Shown piece after piece: positions 37,566 through 46,481 of a stretch of DNA of 64,000 nucleotides. The stretch's first letter is position 1. Each line of letters begins with the position of its first letter. Position numbers and translations under genes: made by a program. The DNA lies in the NCBI RefSeq assembly GCF_038500265.1, contig NZ_CP150637.1, forward strand, positions 1,525,001 through 1,589,000, in the 5' to 3' direction. The DNA comes from Ignatzschineria larvae DSM 13226 (lineage in GTDB: Bacteria; Pseudomonadota; Gammaproteobacteria; Cardiobacteriales; Wohlfahrtiimonadaceae). The notes beneath the pieces were generated by a model. The model was not told the DNA's origin. It ran no database searches and was given only the letters and a program-made list of their open reading frames with translations.

Positions 37566-38756
37566 TTATTTTTCTGGTTTTTGATACCAAATCACAGGTT
37601 CAGAACGATCTGTATGGGGAAGTGCTTCAGCTTCTTCTAAAGTTAAGTTCAGATGATCTGCCACAATTTGTGTCGGCGTACTTGCAAGCCAAGCATTCAA
37701 AGAGATATCTGAATAACGTGAGATAGGATAAGCATCCGGGCGTTTAAATACTTCAATGAAGCGTACAGGTTCATCCCCAATATTTTGGATATAGTGACCC
37801 GCTACAATCGGTACAACACCGACATCCCCTGCTTGATAGTTAAAGGTTCTTGCGGTTCCTTGAGAGTTAAAAACAGTCATACGTGCCTTACCCTCTAAGA
37901 AATAGAGCCATTCAGAAGCTCTTGGGTGCCAATGGATCTCACGCATTCCCCCTGGTTCAATCTCAACAAAAGCAGCTGAAATAGTTTTCGCCGCCGGGAA
38001 ATTACGCTCATCGACAAAATAGACGCTACCTGCTTCGCTCTTATAAGGAGTGACACTATCTCTATGGAAAGTAAAGGGCGAAGGTACATCGCCATGTTGA
38101 TTATGCTTACGCACCACATTAATCGGTCCCGGCACTTCCCCTTTAAAGATATACTTCTCAACTTGTGGTAACTTTTTGATTGTCTCTAAATCGCTCTTAA
38201 AGTTTGCAGCTAAAACATCTTGGGGAATATGTGCGACAAGCTCTGTTAAAAGGAAAGTATTATTTTCAGAGAAATCGGCTTCACTAAAGACTAATAAAAA
38301 CTCACAACCCTCTTCTAACCCTTGAATTGAATGGGGAATCCCTGCTTCAAAGTTCCAAATATCCCCGGCTTTTACATCATCAATAAAGATACGACCATCT
38401 TCATCAATCGCTGTCACACGCGCACTCCCATAGAGCATATACCCCCATTCAGCTTCTTTGTGCCAATGTAACTCCCGATACGCACCGGGCTCAAGTGACA
38501 TATTCACACCGGCTACATCTAAGGATGCCGGCAATTCACGATTCGTCACTTCCCGAGTCCAACCGCCCTCTTCAAGCCGCATATGTGCATCTGAAAAACT
38601 AAAACGAAGATTTGGAATTGTGCCATGATCCGTTTTGGGTGGCACCATAAGATCTGGATTCTCTCGATCACGCGTTAAGTTACGAGGACCATGATCAATC
38701 CAACCTTTACCATCAGATTCTCTAAAGGGCTGTGGAATATTTGTATCTTTCGACAT
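37566..38756 (-). CDS. oxdC: Oxalate decarboxylase (bicupin, OxdC type)
   Basis: 396 residues with two cupin domains. The first manganese site is H97, H99, E103 and H142 (ELHWHKEAEW then GIPHSI), matching B. subtilis OxdC numbering within two residues. The active-site lid is S163-E164-N165-N166-T167; the glutamate there is the proton donor that separates decarboxylases from oxalate oxidases. The second site is HWHPRASEW. Unlike B. subtilis OxdC no export signal is seen, so it should act in the cytoplasm. It makes formate and CO2 from oxalate with proton consumption. It is flanked by a molybdenum hydroxylase and a YoaK-type protein; B. subtilis oxdD/yoaN-yoaK associations make the latter notable. 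Confidence 0.93.
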   Translation of the reverse strand: MSKDTNIPQPFRESDGKGWIDHGPRNLTRDRENPDLMVPPKTDHGTIPNLRFSFSDAHMRLEEGGWTREVTNRELPASLDVAGVNMSLEPGAYRELHWHKEAEWGYMLYGSARVTAIDEDGRIFIDDVKAGDIWNFEAGIPHSIQGLEEGCEFLLVFSEADFSENNTFLLTELVAHIPQDVLAANFKSDLETIKKLPQVEKYIFKGEVPGPINVVRKHNQHGDVPSPFTFHRDSVTPYKSEAGSVYFVDERNFPAAKTISAAFVEIEPGGMREIHWHPRASEWLYFLEGKARMTVFNSQGTARTFNYQAGDVGVVPIVAGHYIQNIGDEPVRFIEVFKRPDAYPISRYSDISLNAWLASTPTQIVADHLNLTLEEAEALPHTDRSEPVIWYQKPEK

Positions 38757-38908
38757 ATTTATTTCTCCTTATCAATTAAAATACACAGAAAATATCCGTT
38801 TGAATCTATGTGAAATTGAGTGAAAAATAACCGCTTCCCTGCTTATCATTTTTCAGTGACACTACGACGCTACAATGGCTATATAATTAACGCACCAATA
38901 TTCAATCA

Positions 38909-39667
38909 TTAAGTGGGATCTACAGCTTCTGCTTTCTCTACTTTCATAAAGAAAGTATAAATGGCCAATAACACTAACATCCCTGCCGGCAATAATAGCG
39001 ATAACTCATTATATTTGAGTGTTGTTAATGTCCCAATTAATCCACCCGCTGCAAACCCCAATAATACTAAGAAAAAGAGGGCTGCCGTTTTTAGAGCTGC
39101 TCGCTGTCCTCCGATAAATTGCATAAGATAATTGAACGCTAGTTGCACCACTAAAGTAACAGCCACATTGCCGTAAAGCATTCCTTTAATCTTATGGAAA
39201 CCATTCCCCTGCATTCCTGCGATAAATGAGATCACCATACAGATCTGAACAATTGTTAGAGCCTCATTTAATAAACCTAATGCAATCACTCCTAAAATCG
39301 CAGCTTCAATTAATAGAATGATATAAGTCCAAGTATGACGACTCTTAATATTGATTAAAATCTCCACTAACATCGTAAACATCGAACCTAAACCGAAAGC
39401 CAAAACTGTCATCGCAATGGTTCGCAATCGCTCCCAATCTTGCGTAGCTATCGTTTCCCCTAGCAGAATAATATTACCTGACTGAACGGTACTAAATACA
39501 TGTGAAACATGGTAGGTATAACCATTCATCATGCCGGCAATAATCGCCAAAATAAAGGCGATATAAGGGCGCTCCATTAATGGCAATGCGCCTACTAAAG
39601 CACTTACAGACTTTTTCTCCTTCATCATCTCTCCTTCATCATTATCAATGTTGATTAAACTGATCAC
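38909..39667 (-). CDS. YoaK/DUF1275 family membrane protein
   Basis: 252 residues with about six membrane helices. FILAIIAGMMNGYTYHVSHVFSTVQSGNIILLGE and GMQGNGFHKIKGMLYGNVAVT are DUF1275 marks. Function unknown; often suggested to be a transporter. Its 5' end overlaps the nitrilase gene by 23 bp, so an inner ATG (after GGAGAG) may be used. Confidence 0.85.
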   Translation of the reverse strand: MISLINIDNDEGEMMKEKKSVSALVGALPLMERPYIAFILAIIAGMMNGYTYHVSHVFSTVQSGNIILLGETIATQDWERLRTIAMTVLAFGLGSMFTMLVEILINIKSRHTWTYIILLIEAAILGVIALGLLNEALTIVQICMVISFIAGMQGNGFHKIKGMLYGNVAVTLVVQLAFNYLMQFIGGQRAALKTAALFFLVLLGFAAGGLIGTLTTLKYNELSLLLPAGMLVLLAIYTFFMKVEKAEAVDPT

Positions 39668-41462
39668 TCACAAGTGGAGGAAACCAAATCGCTTCTTGCC
39701 CATGAATCAGTCGTTCCTGATTAATCCAAGTAAAAGGGGCCGGCACACGACTCTCTAATGAAACGCGCTTATCACCCGGTGCAGCTAGTAGAGTCGGGTT
39801 CAATACAATCGGCTCTGGCCCATAAATGCCACTTGAAGTAAAAGCTCCTACTTCACGACCACCACAAACAACCCAAAGCTGTTGTAATGTTGCTGTTGCA
39901 TAAGGATAATATTCCGCAACCCCTGTCGGTGCGGGCGATACTGCATAAAGCCTTGCATCCGCCTCTACTTTTAGGGTATTAGGTGCGCCTGATGGAACAG
40001 CTACAATATCCGCTCTTAAAGCGCTATATAGCCCAGAAAAATCCACAATTTCTAGCTCATAAGAGGCGGCTAAGGCAATTCTACCAATCGCCGTCTCAAC
40101 AACCGTTGGTTGATGACCGGCTTTTGCCCATCCTTGATCCCGCTCATTAAGATGCGTGACACGATGTCTTGCAAGAACAGTTCCCTCAGGACCTACTAAT
40201 ACTACAGTATGATAGAGATGATCCTCCTCGATTTCAGGATAACTCCCCACCACATAACCTTGTCCTTTACCTGCAATCGCCATGAGTTGCTGTTCAAATA
40301 GGCCATTAGGATGATCACTCGCTTCTAAAATATCCCCTTGACTCTCTGACAGCGCTATTGCGGAAAACTCCGGCAATACTAATAACTGATCCTTCCCAAC
40401 ACTAATTTCACCCCGATCAACTAGATCTTGTAGCTTATCTTGTGGTTGCCACTGAGCGCTGATCATCGTAATTTGAGCAGGAGTCTCCCACACTGCCGAG
40501 CGATTGCTATCCGTTGGCGCTCGGTGCAAAGCTAATAAGGGTCGATAGAGCTCAGGGCGACGTCTTTGTAAAATCGCCATACGGGCATTATCAGCATCTT
40601 TTAAATCAATAATCGCAGTATAGATCCCATTCAAACCGGGCGTAATCTCAACAGGCGGGATAACCGGCGCTTGTGTCACTTTATGCCCTTCCGGCGACCA
40701 AATACTTGAACCACCATTGTAATAGAGTGCCTCTTTGGTTAGAGGATTACGTTCAATGCCACTACGGGTTGCACAAACTGCCCAGACACCATTCATCGCA
40801 CTCAAATGCTGTACATGCGCAACAGTTGAATGATCCCCCAATTTCTCGATTGGACTCGCTGTTGGCATTACACGATCGGACACAGAGTGCCAACCAATAA
40901 TCTGCGCCCCTTTCAACATCGCAATGCGGGGATATTGCCAATAAGTATCGTCATAGCAGATCAGAAGCCCAATGCGGCCAATCGGCGTATCAAAGACTTC
41001 AACATCGCAATTACCCGGTGCAAATAATTTTTGATCTTGAGAATTCAGCCCAATCTTACGATATTTCCCAATAATCCCTTCAGGCCCCATTAAAACAGCA
41101 CTGTTATAAGCAACACCTGTGGCAACATCTAACTCGGCAATTCCAATACTGATATAGAGATTATAAGTCTTTAATAAGGGTAAGATCGCCTCAGTTGTCT
41201 TACCTGGAATCGTATCTAGATAAGGATAAATCTCTTCATAATCTGAAAAGAGATAACCACAAAGGGCTGTTTCAGGAAAGACGGCATAATCAACATCCTC
41301 TTTCGCAACTTGCTCCACCGCAGTCACTAAACGCGTAATATTTCCCGATAAATCTCCCCAAGCGGGAATAAAATCAACCGCAGCAACTTTAATCGGCTCC
41401 GATCTCTGCATTTCACTATCAATGCTCTGTTTATTAAAATTGTTATGATTTTGATTGGCCAT
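39645..41462 (-). CDS. Tandem carbon-nitrogen hydrolase (nitrilase superfamily)
   Basis: 605 residues made of two nitrilase-fold domains. The first has all three catalytic residues: Glu in FPETALCGY, Lys in GKYRKIGL, Cys in LLICYDDTYW. The second keeps Glu (LPEFSAIAL) but has ARHRVTHL at the lysine and AASYELEIV where ICYD is expected, so the nucleophilic cysteine is lost and this half is probably inactive. It would hydrolyse an amide or nitrile in the cytoplasm. It is the first gene of a run toward the YoaK-type gene, with which it overlaps. Confidence 0.87.
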   Translation of the reverse strand: MANQNHNNFNKQSIDSEMQRSEPIKVAAVDFIPAWGDLSGNITRLVTAVEQVAKEDVDYAVFPETALCGYLFSDYEEIYPYLDTIPGKTTEAILPLLKTYNLYISIGIAELDVATGVAYNSAVLMGPEGIIGKYRKIGLNSQDQKLFAPGNCDVEVFDTPIGRIGLLICYDDTYWQYPRIAMLKGAQIIGWHSVSDRVMPTASPIEKLGDHSTVAHVQHLSAMNGVWAVCATRSGIERNPLTKEALYYNGGSSIWSPEGHKVTQAPVIPPVEITPGLNGIYTAIIDLKDADNARMAILQRRRPELYRPLLALHRAPTDSNRSAVWETPAQITMISAQWQPQDKLQDLVDRGEISVGKDQLLVLPEFSAIALSESQGDILEASDHPNGLFEQQLMAIAGKGQGYVVGSYPEIEEDHLYHTVVLVGPEGTVLARHRVTHLNERDQGWAKAGHQPTVVETAIGRIALAASYELEIVDFSGLYSALRADIVAVPSGAPNTLKVEADARLYAVSPAPTGVAEYYPYATATLQQLWVVCGGREVGAFTSSGIYGPEPIVLNPTLLAAPGDKRVSLESRVPAPFTWINQERLIHGQEAIWFPPLVSDQFNQH

Positions 41463-41661
41463 TGAATCCCTTTAATTAGCAACTAAATATCAAAAATATT
41501 AATAAGTTATACTTAAATATCTAATAACTAAAATTAAGACTATTTAAAACATAATTAAATTTATAATAATTAAATATTTTTTTCAATTGTTTTAATTTTA
41601 TAATTTTAATTATAAAAAATAATCTATCAATTCACAGCTATTCACTCAGAAATTTAATAAA

Positions 41662-41685
41662 AAAGGAATCTCGTAAGATTCCTTT
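41662..41685 (-). terminator. Terminator after the MscS-type gene
   Basis: AAAGGAATC / GATTCCTTT stem with a 6-base loop; on the minus strand the 3' arm runs into T6. It lies 120 bp after the channel gene. The remaining bases of 41463-41805 are AT-rich with no gene. Confidence 0.8.
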
Positions 41686-41805
41686 CAAGGTTTCAAATGT
41701 TTTGACTATCTTATGCACTCATACCTAGATCATCATTAAAGAGTAGATCTTCAGGAAATAGATAGTAAGATCAGCTCATTGGACCCATTCTCTACTTTTT
41801 ACTCT

Positions 41806-43530
41806 TTAATCATTCTCTAGCGCCACATTTTTTCGAGGTAAACGCCAGCCTTTTTCTCGTGCTACGGTTAGAGCCGCTCTCTGTAATAATCGAGGAACAG
41901 CATAATAAGAACCCTCAGCGCCAGCACTCATTCCCATACTCATCCCAAAGACCAAATCTCCATAGATATTAAAACCTTGATAATTAGCGCCAATAGAAGT
42001 GACTTTATCTGCAAGCTCTGAATCTTTAGTCACTTCCGCTTCTGCTGCCGATTTCAAAATCTCGATAATCTGATCAATATCATCTCCATAGTGGCTATAA
42101 TCAAGAATAAATTTAGTGCTCGCAAGATATCCCACAGAGATATTCTTAGGCTTTCGATTCACAAAATCAGCAGTATCATACTCAATCGCAGAACCATAAT
42201 TATCTAAATAAATCGTTTCTGGCGTTTGCCGTACAATTTTGGCATAGACGCCATCAATAATGACGGTATCGCCGGCCATTGTCGGATAAAAGGCTTCACT
42301 ATGCGCCACTTCCCGAGAAATCATATTTTCTAAACAATCGATCGTTAGACGGATACGACCATTATCTAAAAGAGGATTGATTAAATAGACGGAATAGAGA
42401 TTAATATGCTCAATTTCCCAAGGAATCCCTTGATAAATCACCCGCTCCCCTTCTCGTGCAAGCCCCATATTGAGAAACGTTCTCAGCCGTTTAAAATAGG
42501 CCGGTACAGAGTTTCTAAAGCTGATAATCATCGCTAAGATAATCAAAATGGCAAAGCCGAAAAGCACCATATCGCCCGATGAATGCAAAATTACGAGCAT
42601 CGCCGTAAAGGCAATAATAAATGAAAAGATCTCATAAAGTAGCAACATCAAACGCCACGCCAGGCTTGTTTTACGATGTTGTCTGTGTGCTTGTAGTTTC
42701 TTCTCGTGACGCTGTACTAACTTACGCAAGATCCAAGAGAAGATATAGAGTAAGCCGAAGAAAGCCCCCAAGCTAAAGAGTAAGGTCTTCCCTTGATTAC
42801 TAATAAAATTCCACGCGCCTTGGGATACACGTTCCGCAAAGGTTCCCTCTTTCTCAAGCTCCCGATATTGTAAATTAATCAAATCTAGCTGATTAGCATA
42901 ATAGGTACGTTTTAACTCCCAACTATTTTTAATCTTATCAAGCTGTTTGATAGACGCTTCTGAGAGTTGGGATTCATCAATCTCGTTCAGATGTTCAAGC
43001 GCATCATCAATGGCCACAAGATTTTGCTGTAACTCTGAACGAGTTGTACGGATAAAATCCCGCTTTCGTTGTGATTCTGTCAAATTTTGTAGAGAACTGA
43101 ATACCGGTTGAACAATCTTAATCAACTCTTTTTGCCAATCATAATGAAGAATCTCCTCCTCTTCATTATCAGAGACATCATAGAGTTCAACCTCGAGCCC
43201 ACCTAAAGCTGTTTTTTCAAACATCCGCTCAAAATTACGCTTCTGCTGATCGAGTTGCGATAACGTAAATTCAAGGCTCTCTTTCTGCTCAGGATCATCC
43301 ACTACTTTAAGCTCTTCAATTACCTCTGCCCGCTTCTGATTGACACCATCGAGATTCCCTCGAATCTGATTCAAAGATAAGGTCGTCTCCTCAATAGCAA
43401 CATTATTAGCAGCAGCACTATTCCCCGCCTTCATCTCCTGAGAAAACCCAGGAGAGAGTAGAGATAACAGTGTCCCAAGTAGAAAAACCGTTATATATGT
43501 AATACGCTTTTGTTGTGTTAGCAAAATCAT
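41806..43530 (-). CDS. MscS-type mechanosensitive channel
   Basis: 574 residues. A signal peptide (ITYITVFLLGTLLSLLSPGFSQ) precedes a long periplasmic coiled coil (residues about 40-230), then three or four membrane helices, then the MscS beta-domain with RNSVPAYFKRLRTFLNMGLAREGERVIYQGIPWEIEHI. The large N-terminal domain makes it more like MscK/YbiO than MscS. It would open under membrane tension during osmotic downshift. It is the last core gene before the prophage. Confidence 0.8.
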   Translation of the reverse strand: MILLTQQKRITYITVFLLGTLLSLLSPGFSQEMKAGNSAAANNVAIEETTLSLNQIRGNLDGVNQKRAEVIEELKVVDDPEQKESLEFTLSQLDQQKRNFERMFEKTALGGLEVELYDVSDNEEEEILHYDWQKELIKIVQPVFSSLQNLTESQRKRDFIRTTRSELQQNLVAIDDALEHLNEIDESQLSEASIKQLDKIKNSWELKRTYYANQLDLINLQYRELEKEGTFAERVSQGAWNFISNQGKTLLFSLGAFFGLLYIFSWILRKLVQRHEKKLQAHRQHRKTSLAWRLMLLLYEIFSFIIAFTAMLVILHSSGDMVLFGFAILIILAMIISFRNSVPAYFKRLRTFLNMGLAREGERVIYQGIPWEIEHINLYSVYLINPLLDNGRIRLTIDCLENMISREVAHSEAFYPTMAGDTVIIDGVYAKIVRQTPETIYLDNYGSAIEYDTADFVNRKPKNISVGYLASTKFILDYSHYGDDIDQIIEILKSAAEAEVTKDSELADKVTSIGANYQGFNIYGDLVFGMSMGMSAGAEGSYYAVPRLLQRAALTVAREKGWRLPRKNVALEND

Positions 43531-43854
43531 TTCATCCTATATTTCATATTATTAATTTATAAATATAGAGCATATTTTACATATATTGATATTAATTACA
43601 AAGATCAATGCATTGCGTCAAAGGAATTGCTCTCTTTTAGCAGTTTTTTAATTTTAAAGGAATAGCTGTAGCGATTTAATATGTCTAAGTAAAAAGCAAT
43701 TAATTCAATTGAAGTTTTTAAAAAATTCCCTAAAACCTTTTCTAATTTTCTTTATTAATTATTCTTTCATTTGTCGCATCACCATATACCAGAAATTAAG
43801 GTTTATTTATTATTACCTCTACTTATCTTTTATTCATTGACTAATTGAGGTACA

Positions 43855-44117
43855 GGGTACCGTAGAGGGTACGTCTTTTTGCAGATAACAAAAAATCCTT
43901 GTAATTCAATGAATTAAACAAGGGTTTTTGATAAATATGGCGGAAAAGGAGTCCGTCAAGCTTTGTCACAGCTTATATTTATGTGTATTATTTATCTCTC
44001 AAACACTTCTATTTTACTGATTTAAATAGCATTAAATATTTGTCCGTAATATTACATCATCTATCTTTGAGGGTAAATTAGAGGGTAACGCTAAAATTAC
44101 AACTCGTTTAAGGGTAA
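43855..44117. repeat. GGGTAM direct repeats before the integrase
   Basis: GGGTAC at 43855 and 43867 and GGGTAA at 44071, 44083 and 44112. In both pairs the copies are 12 bp apart and share the wider pattern GGGTAnnnTAGAGGGTA. They bracket a hairpin and end just before the integrase start, so they could be arm-type integrase sites or part of attL. Confidence 0.6.
43889..43930. terminator. Bidirectional hairpin at the prophage edge
   Basis: AAAAATCCTTGT / ACAAGGGTTTTT with an inner AATTCAATGAATT near-palindrome makes a strong stem with T-rich tails on both strands. The flanking 43531-44122 gap has no gene. Confidence 0.7.
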
Positions 44118-44122
44118 ATAAT

Positions 44123-44740
44123 ATGCCAAGAGCTTCTCGAATAAAACCGCTTAGTGATACTGAGATCAAAAACGCAAAACCAAAAGAAAAAACATATCGT
44201 CTTTATGATGGTAAGGGTTTATGTCTTAGAATCATGAAAACAGGATCAAAGCACTGGGAATTTCGTTTTAAAAATCCTGAAACACTTAAGGATGATACTA
44301 TAATAATAGGAGAGTATCCATACATATCATTATCTCAAGCTAGAGAGATGCATCAAGATTTAAGAGTGCAAATTGAAAATGGTATAAACCCCAAACAAAG
44401 ATCTAGTGAAACAACGTTTAAACATGTATTTGAAATTTGGTGGCTTCGGTGGTCTGAAACAAAAACAAAACGATACTCTGTACAAGTCAAGAATGCTATT
44501 GAAAAAAACTGTATGCCGATATTAGGCAAGCTTGAAATGACTGAGATAAAGCCATCGCATATAGCTTCTGCCCTACAACCCTTTGAAGATAGGGGTGTTT
44601 TAGAATACCTACATAGAACTAGATCTGCACTCAACCAAATGTTCTCTTTTGCTTTAGCGAGGGGTATCTGTGAACTAAATCCAGTCATGATGGTGACTCG
44701 TGATGCATTTAAGCGACCCAAATCGGAAAATCACATGTAA
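44123..44740 (+). pseudogene. Tyrosine integrase, 5' fragment cut by IS
   Basis: 205 residues remain. They cover the N-terminal arm-binding domain (LSDTEIKNAKPKEKTYRLYDGKGLCL, a DUF4102-type domain) and the SAM-like core-binding domain; a full P4/P22-like integrase is about 400 residues. The C-terminal catalytic domain with the R-H-R-Y residues is missing. The last codons are ...CAC ATG TAA, and TGTAA is the end of the IS, so the stop comes from the insertion. The remaining half of the integrase is not found on the far side of the IS, so the prophage probably cannot excise by itself. Confidence 0.92.
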
Positions 44741-44789
44741 TCCTCCCCTTTTTAGGGCTATTTAAAAGTAGAAGGTTTCTCTTGGTTTA

Positions 44790-45644
44790 TTAAAGTTGAC
44801 ACGGTGGCACAGATCCAATGGCTGAATGGGGTCTTTCATTATTATAACTCCATAGCCATTTAGTGGAGTAAATTTGTGCTTCATTGATTGTTCCAAACAG
44901 ATAATTCGATAGTAACTCCTCTCTTACGGTGCGGTTAAATCGCTCAATATAAGCATTTTGTGTGGGTTTCCCCGGTTGAGTATAGATCAGAGTGATCTTC
45001 TTTGAATTAGCCCAATCAATTAATTTCTGGCTAATATATTCAGGGCCATTATCACATCGAATCGCTGCAGGCTTTCCTCTCCATTCAATAATTCTCTCTA
45101 AGGAGCGAATCACTTTTTCTGTCGGTAAACTAAAATCAATATCCACGCAAAGACCTTCTCGATTATAATCATCAATCACATTAAAAGTTCGGAAATAACG
45201 TCCATTTTGCAAGCTGTCAGACATAAAATCCATCGACCATATTTGATTAATATCTGTCGCTAATCCCAATGCTTCGGGGCAATTTCTGATGATTCGTTTT
45301 TTAGGTTTAATTCTGAGATTAAGCTCTAATTCCCGATAAACTCTTAAAACTCGTTTATGATTCCATCGGAACTTTTGAATATTTCTCAAATAATCAAAAC
45401 ATAAACCAAAACCCCAACGCTTATGAGCTTTAGTTAACTTCAGTAACCAAGTTTCAATGAGTCTGTTTTCGGAAGAGGCTTTGGCCTGATAGTGAAAAGC
45501 CGTTTTGCTAATCCCAAATATCTCACAAACCAAACGAATGGAGATATCTTGAGTCTTTAAAACAGCTTTAGCCATCTCTTTTCGTTGAGATGGCTTTACC
45601 ACTTTCCCTCTAAAGCTTCTTGGCGGATACGGGACTTTAAACAT
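44790..45644 (-). CDS. IS3-family transposase OrfB (DDE domain)
   Basis: 284 residues. The DDE integrase core is intact: first Asp in WSMDFMSDSL, second Asp in AIRCDNGPEYIS, Glu in AYIERFNRTVREELL. OrfA-OrfB fusion by -1 frameshifting normally makes the active transposase. The C-terminus ends at IGSVPPCQL, slightly short of the usual P-x-x-F/Y tail, perhaps natural. The element appears intact and could still move. Confidence 0.92.
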   Translation of the reverse strand: MFKVPYPPRSFRGKVVKPSQRKEMAKAVLKTQDISIRLVCEIFGISKTAFHYQAKASSENRLIETWLLKLTKAHKRWGFGLCFDYLRNIQKFRWNHKRVLRVYRELELNLRIKPKKRIIRNCPEALGLATDINQIWSMDFMSDSLQNGRYFRTFNVIDDYNREGLCVDIDFSLPTEKVIRSLERIIEWRGKPAAIRCDNGPEYISQKLIDWANSKKITLIYTQPGKPTQNAYIERFNRTVREELLSNYLFGTINEAQIYSTKWLWSYNNERPHSAIGSVPPCQL

Positions 45645-45862
45645 TCTTCAGCATACATTTTTTTGAGCCTTGCATTCTCAGCTTCTAGCTCTTTTAAGCG
45701 AGTAATCATCGAGGCATCCATACCACCATATTTTGAACGCCACTTATAAAATGTCGCCGAACTAATCCCATGCTCTCGACATAAATCGGTCACTTTCACG
45801 CCTGATTCATTCTGCTTTAAGATTGACATGATTTGTGTGTCTGTGAATTTTGATTTTTTCAT
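45596..45862 (-). CDS. IS3-family transposase OrfA (helix-turn-helix)
   Basis: 88 residues. VTDLCREHGISSATFYKWRSKYGGMD is the HTH that binds the terminal repeats, and LKELEAENARLKKMYAEE the leucine zipper. It ends 49 bp inside orfB. The sequence is very like IS407-group OrfA. Confidence 0.93.
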   Translation of the reverse strand: MKKSKFTDTQIMSILKQNESGVKVTDLCREHGISSATFYKWRSKYGGMDASMITRLKELEAENARLKKMYAEECLKSRIRQEALEGKW

Positions 45863-45935
45863 AGTTAATTTCTCCTAAGTAAATAATACGAGAAAATTCT
45901 ACTTATAGTCGGTATTATTTTTAGGGAGGATTACA

Positions 45936-46283
45936 GATGAATGGAATACCTCAAAGGAATACTTAAGCCAAGAGTACAAAGCCCAAAAAAAAGAAGGTGA
46001 ACAAGATCTTCATGCATGGGTCGGGTTAAATGGCGATATTATTATAGACTTTGCTCTCCCCGAAAGACTTTGGGCGAGATTTCAATACCCTCAGGATATT
46101 TATTTCCCAGTAGGATATGCTGGTTTTTTCACAGATGTATTAAATATACAGTATAAACCTATCCTAACTGGATCAGATTTTTTTACTCAAACCAATGTGT
46201 ATAACCCTCTAGATTGCAAACTTCAAAGACTATTTCAACGATGGTTTAAACCTATTAATTTTAATAAAATTACCCTCCCTTAA
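45936..46283 (+). pseudogene. 3' remnant of an unknown gene next to the IS
   Basis: An open frame of about 115 codons begins exactly at the IS end without a start codon and ends in TAA. Its translation has DLHAWVGLNGDIIIDFALP and a Trp/Phe-rich second half, with normal codon use, so it was a real gene; it does not resemble an integrase. A HAWV-x-L-x-G-x-IIDF pattern is seen in some transglutaminase-like and uncharacterised proteins, but no family is claimed. The 5' part has been lost together with the 3' part of the integrase. Confidence 0.65.
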
Positions 46284-46481
46284 TTATCAAGGCTACTAAA
46301 ATAGTATTCAATAGATTTTTAATGTTATCCCTTTATTTTTAATCCTCTATGTTTAAGTTTCTTCATGAACTATATTCGATACTGGACGCGACAAGTCGCC
46401 GAATCGGTTCATGATAATTAGACTAATTTAACGTTACAATTACAACAACGCTGTTGAAATTTAATCCAATAGCGGTTCTTT

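Larger units (their letters stand above)
44736..45935 (-). mobile_element. IS3-family insertion sequence, IS407-group-like
   Basis: 1200 bp bounded by perfect 12-bp terminal inverted repeats TGTAATCCTCCC (44736-44747 and 45924-45935). It carries orfA and orfB in overlapping frames, with orfB in -1 relative to orfA, as in IS3-family elements. The flanks show no target duplication (CACA on the left, GATG on the right), so the element has probably taken part in a deletion or recombination after insertion. Confidence 0.92.

Noticed and set aside
43936-43965. GGCGGAAAAGGAGTCCGTC as a tRNA-end attachment core
   Set aside because: Looks a little like a tRNA 3' end but no tRNA folds here and the other prophage end is not in the window.
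45657-45663. A7 run in IS orfA as the frameshift site
   Set aside because: In frame it reads CTC AAA AAA ATG, which does not fit the X XXY YYZ pattern; the true slip point between orfA and orfB was not located.
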